Of a stretch of DNA of 64,000 nucleotides, positions 60,216-64,000 are shown piece after piece. The notes beneath the pieces are model-generated. The model did no database searches and was not told the DNA's origin. It saw only the letters and a list, made by a program, of their open reading frames with translations. Position 1 is the stretch's first letter; each line of letters opens with the position of its first letter. Source of the stretch: Athripsodes cinereus (lineage: Eukaryota > Arthropoda > Insecta > Trichoptera > Leptoceridae); NCBI GenBank assembly GCA_947579605.1, contig OX388307.1, positions 13,741,237 to 13,805,236 on the forward strand. The letters are read 5' to 3'. The position numbers and the translations under genes were made by a program.

Positions 60216-61529
60216 GCACATACAAGAGTAAGTACCTACATAAATAGGTCCTACTAATGTATATCATAAGATACTCGTATAATCAAAACTGCTTCTACAT
60301 TACTTATCTTTATAATGAAAATGAGATAATTTACATTTAATGGAAAATTGATATTTACATTCTATATTTAAAGTAATGGATATTTATTTTTTTCACATTA
60401 TTTAAGGAGAAGAGGATTAACTAAAGTAATTGAAATTAAGTTTATCTAAATATTGTTTTGTCAGAAAAAAGATGAGGAGCAGAATTGATAGTGACGGACA
60501 ATACATTGTTTAGAAGGGGCCTGGATGGGAACACGACGCTTGCTTAGCGAAATGGTGAATTTTCTAATCAACCACCAGTAACACTAGAAATAGACGTTGT
60601 TTGTAGCTCCCCACTCTGAGTACTAGACACAAGAAAAAAGTTTATGTACTCGTATCAAAAGCTCATAGTTTTCCAAATTTGTATTTCAAAAGGTTTTTTT
60701 GCAAAAGAATTCAAAATTAGATATATTGTTTTTAACTTGAGTTTACAAAGAAAAAGAGCGCCCTTCTAATACGTACCTTTATAGTAGAAGTAGGTCCTAA
60801 AGTATTTTAATAAGTGGTATGTAAAGAATTCTGCAATGAAGAAATAACAGTTCGTAAGGATAATATAATTATGCGTTGATCCTCTCAAGCAGATGGGGAT
60901 GGTGGGTTGAACTTGTTGGGATACAGAGAAATAAAAAAATAGTTTCGTATAAAAAACGTCGCTTTCCTTTCTTTATTCTCATCCATGATTATTCTATTTT
61001 ATTTTGCAAATACATGTATATGGCAAAGCCTTTTTTGAAAAAAAAATGAAAATGCAGAGAAATATGTAATTAAATATATGGTGTGATTCAATCAAAGCAA
61101 AAAATTATTTGAATATAAAATATAGTTTACATATATTTGACTACAATTCTTTGAATTGATATGCAACGGGCTTGGATTTTACTCTCCATATCTTTCATGA
61201 TCTTTAACTTGATATTTTTTTATTTGATCCATGTAGATGTCCCTTGGTCGGCTGTGTCATTCCTAATTCTATTGAATTTATTAAGGATAGTGCCGTATCA
61301 ACACTCCTAAGAAAGAACCGTTACTGATCTCAAAGCTAAACAAATTCTTGAACTACGTTTATTTTCAGTCTTCACCGAAAATTTTCTTACTACAAAAAAG
61401 TTTATACATTATTTCTTTAAAGTGGTTGTAGATACAATTATTACAGAGAAATAAACAATATTCAAAAACCAGAATCAATATGGGTTTTTCATTTAAATAA
61501 AATGTTTTACTTTATTATCAATGATCCCA
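60216..61529. other. AT-rich stretch, nothing recognised
   Basis: A patch near 60510-60620 (GGGGCCTGGATGGGAACACG) is GC-richer and unassigned. No motif was found elsewhere. Confidence 0.4.
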
Positions 61530-61740
61530 GCGCAAGCTTTCGAGAAATACATGGCTTGATCATGTTGATAAATTATCAAGTACGGCCGTGTTTTGAGTAA
61601 GAGAAACCGACTGCGTGCATAAGGAATTGTATGTCTGTAGAAGAAGCGAAAGAAATATGTAAGGACAGATCTATATGGTGTTCCATTCTCTCTGCCTACC
61701 CCACTTGGGACACGGCGTGAGGGAATAGATAGATTGATAG
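61530..61740 (+). pseudogene. LINE reverse-transcriptase C-terminus remnant (tail family shared with 18719)
   Basis: RNTWLDHVDKLSS in one frame, then RRSERNM-type and SAYPTWDTA-like residues in others, align with the 18719 copy with several frame changes and stops. The 3' end CTACCCCACTTGGGACACGG, CGTGAGGGAATAGATAGATTGATAG is the clearest match to the SINE 3' end. TTTATTAT occurs just outside both ends (61511 and 61742) and may be a target-site duplication. Confidence 0.72.
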
Positions 61741-64000
61741 ATTTATTATATTAATTACTTGCATATTTATTATGCGCTGCTAGTCTTTTGGTAATTCTAC
61801 ATCAGGCCGAGATGTGCAGCTTGAGATACATATAAAAAAGACTACAAATAAGGCTATTTGATGATAACATGGAGTGCTATCAATAATTCTAATATCTTTA
61901 ATGTGTGGAACGCAATGTATAACTTATATCTTTGAGTAATAAGTTACTTCTAAGTGTTTTTTACGTAAGAATTACAGCCCTACATCTAATTTTCTTGCGT
62001 AAATATTGTAGAATTTTTATAAATTATTATTTAAGGCTATTATTATGCTGATAAAATAAACTTCAAAAATGATTACTAATAAAACTTTTCAATTTAACTA
62101 TGTTCAATAAAACTTTTAATAGAGAAATCGATTTTTAAATTAATTTGATGTTAATAAAAGCAACGATGAAATAAATTTGTAAAATGTTCTTGTTTCTACA
62201 ATAAATAGTACAACTTAAAAGCAAATAGGTATATTGTTGAATTCATTGCAGTAAAAGAATAATTGAATAATCCCACTATCACAGTTCTGCAAATGTGCAC
62301 AAGTCTAAAATAGACATGACAATGGTGAAGTAAAATGAATGGTGAGAAAATAAAAACCATAACTGGATATTGTGAATACAGATTTTGCAAGCACAGTTTT
62401 TTCATTCAGTCAACTAAAACTCGAAAATCGTAGAAACAAATGGAATTGTCATATATTCAGACTAATCATTTATCTTTATAAGTAGGTACACAAAAAAATC
62501 GTTTATTCCGCAGTAATGTGAAGTGGTATGTAAGACTTTAAACAATATAAAAAAACACAATTCAATTTTATCTTGAAATGGACTTCCAACAATTCCCTAC
62601 GGTCAATAACATCAACAATATTTAGACTTTAAACAATATTTTTATCATCCTCCCATCCTTATTTAAATAAAGCACAAGGAAAATGTTTCGTTTATTATAC
62701 TCATATTGTAACAACGATACTTTCATGTAAAAAATGAACAATTATACCATAATTATTGGCTTGGGTAGCCAAACAATATCTTTTTCTGTAATTATTTTCT
62801 ATAGTCAAAGATTCTGATAAAAGTAATGGATGGGATCTCTAGTTACTAATTCTAGCAGGTTTTTGATACAAAAGATCAATGAAAAGAAAATGTATTCAGT
62901 AAATTGTAGAGTAAAACAACTATGGATTCTCAAAACGTTAAAATATAATTCTGAGATGAATGTTTGTACATGAATAAGTTTTGTGAAGAATACTTACAGT
63001 GATTGTGACAGGTATCTCGATAGGGCCAACTTTGATATCTTGCTATTTTTTATTCCTTCAAACATATTCGTCACTTGCATATGAAACTCAACACTATTTA
63101 ATTTAAATTTACTTTATATTTTAATAACAATAAAATTTAACAACAAAATAAGTTCACTTGTATAACACAATATTAAAATTTTAACAATGATTATTTATTT
63201 AATAAAAAAATTAAATAACTTTATATTCTTTTTTAATAAATATCACAGTGCTCTTCGATTTGTTGGTTCTGAGTCTTGTTTGGTTCTTGTTTCTTGAGGC
63301 TTTTTAATTATCACATATTTTTAACAACATTCTTAAAATCTTCGTTAGTAGGTATTATTATAAATATTTTTGATTAGAAATTTTTTCTGATTTTCATATA
63401 TTTTATGTAATACGTATTATTCATTTAATTTCCTGCAAATATATTATAATGAAACCTTATTTTAAAATACAACCTTTTATTTAGGAGTCACGTTTTTCCT
63501 CAATTTGGGATGGATTTTCTAAGACTGATTTGGAATTCATGTGTTTTTTTGGTAAAACAAAATGTGGTTTTTGACAGACATTCTTTTTCAATTACGTATA
63601 GGGTACCGATTGGGAGACCATTATTTATCAATTACCAGCAGTAATCAATGAATGAATGAATTAATAAAAGTAAAAACATTGAAATTAAATTTCGATAATC
63701 ATCGAAGAAACGTAACTATTTGATTGTTAAGTGGCTATGGTTTTGTACTTTGTATGTAAATTTATCGCTATAAAACCATTAACGATTTGTATAATTTGCA
63801 TAAAAAATATTTTCACAATGCCGATCTACCATTATTCAAAATTATTTTAATTTATTAACTAAGCCGATCAAAAAACAAAATATGCTTTTTACGTAACGTA
63901 GGCACCTAAAATAGTTCACTATTCGTGAATTGTATTAGGTTATAGAAAGACAAGACAAATTTTAAATATATCACGGAGGATTCAAACAATTCATCAAACA
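61741..64000. other. AT-rich stretch without a recognised gene
   Basis: A 69-codon minus frame (62196-62405) has no domain. Near 63600-63640 the minus strand reads AATGGTCTCCCAATCGGTAC, weakly resembling the 5' part of the SINE family, but it is too short to call. Confidence 0.4.

Noticed and set aside
63600..63645. Eighth SINE copy on the minus strand
   Set aside because: Only about 20 bases (AATGGTCTCCCAATC region) resemble the SINE 5' part, and the diagnostic 3' part is absent.

Overview
This 64 kb window is AT-rich, non-coding eukaryotic DNA, most likely from a moth or butterfly. The inference rests on a tRNA-headed SINE of a kind I recall from Lepidoptera, on several non-LTR (LINE) tail families I associate with that order, and on the recurring palindromic motif TAGGTACCTA. 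I cannot name a species. I found no intact host gene, no rRNA, no functional tRNA and nothing prokaryotic. The longest open frames (163, 130 and 120 codons) show no domain I recognise. The window reads as an intergenic block or a very long intron.

Almost everything that can be identified is transposon debris. LINE coding remnants are C-terminal ends of reverse-transcriptase ORFs: 3024-3142, 18719-19030 and three relatives (1278, 35535, 61530), 38667-38928, 44681-44937, 54504-54730 and a degenerate minus-strand one near 21400-22360. Two minus-strand remnants (5233-5769 and 59183-59562) end in the C-terminus typical of the Dong/R4 clade and sit between TTA repeats. A separate LINE 3' tail family (GTTAGTTGGAAGATATCGC...AATAAAG) occurs at least eight times. 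Short retrocopies with clear target-site duplications lie at 28765-28916 and 47277-47414.

A SINE family of about 250 bp occurs at least seven times (26642, 30958, 32131, 33645, 40239, 44421, 46186). Its 3' end closely resembles the 3' end of the 18719/35535/61530 LINE family, which suggests that LINE mobilises it. A different tRNA-headed SINE lies at 53560-53803 on the minus strand. DNA-type elements include a TA-flanked 427 bp element with long terminal inverted repeats (32669-33095), an element with an 83 bp internal tandem repeat (842-1112), and several foldbacks with long arms (715-840, 11421-11557, 20918-21035, 28456-28598, 44160-44277, 45979-46459). A decayed THAP-domain exon with a splice donor (18431-18634) lies between inverted CRE-like repeats and is probably the remains of a THAP-type DNA transposon that a LINE later invaded.

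Tandem repeats include a six-copy array of about 98 bp (25870-26400) and a four-copy 25 bp array whose unit can form a hairpin (23803-23900). Three slightly more GC-rich islands (16000-16420, 45250-45560, 60000-60200) could be regulatory or first-exon sequence, but this is weak. Nesting gives relative ages: a SINE sits inside a foldback at 46 kb, a LINE sits inside the THAP element at 18.7 kb, and one LINE tail is inserted in another at 5.4 kb.
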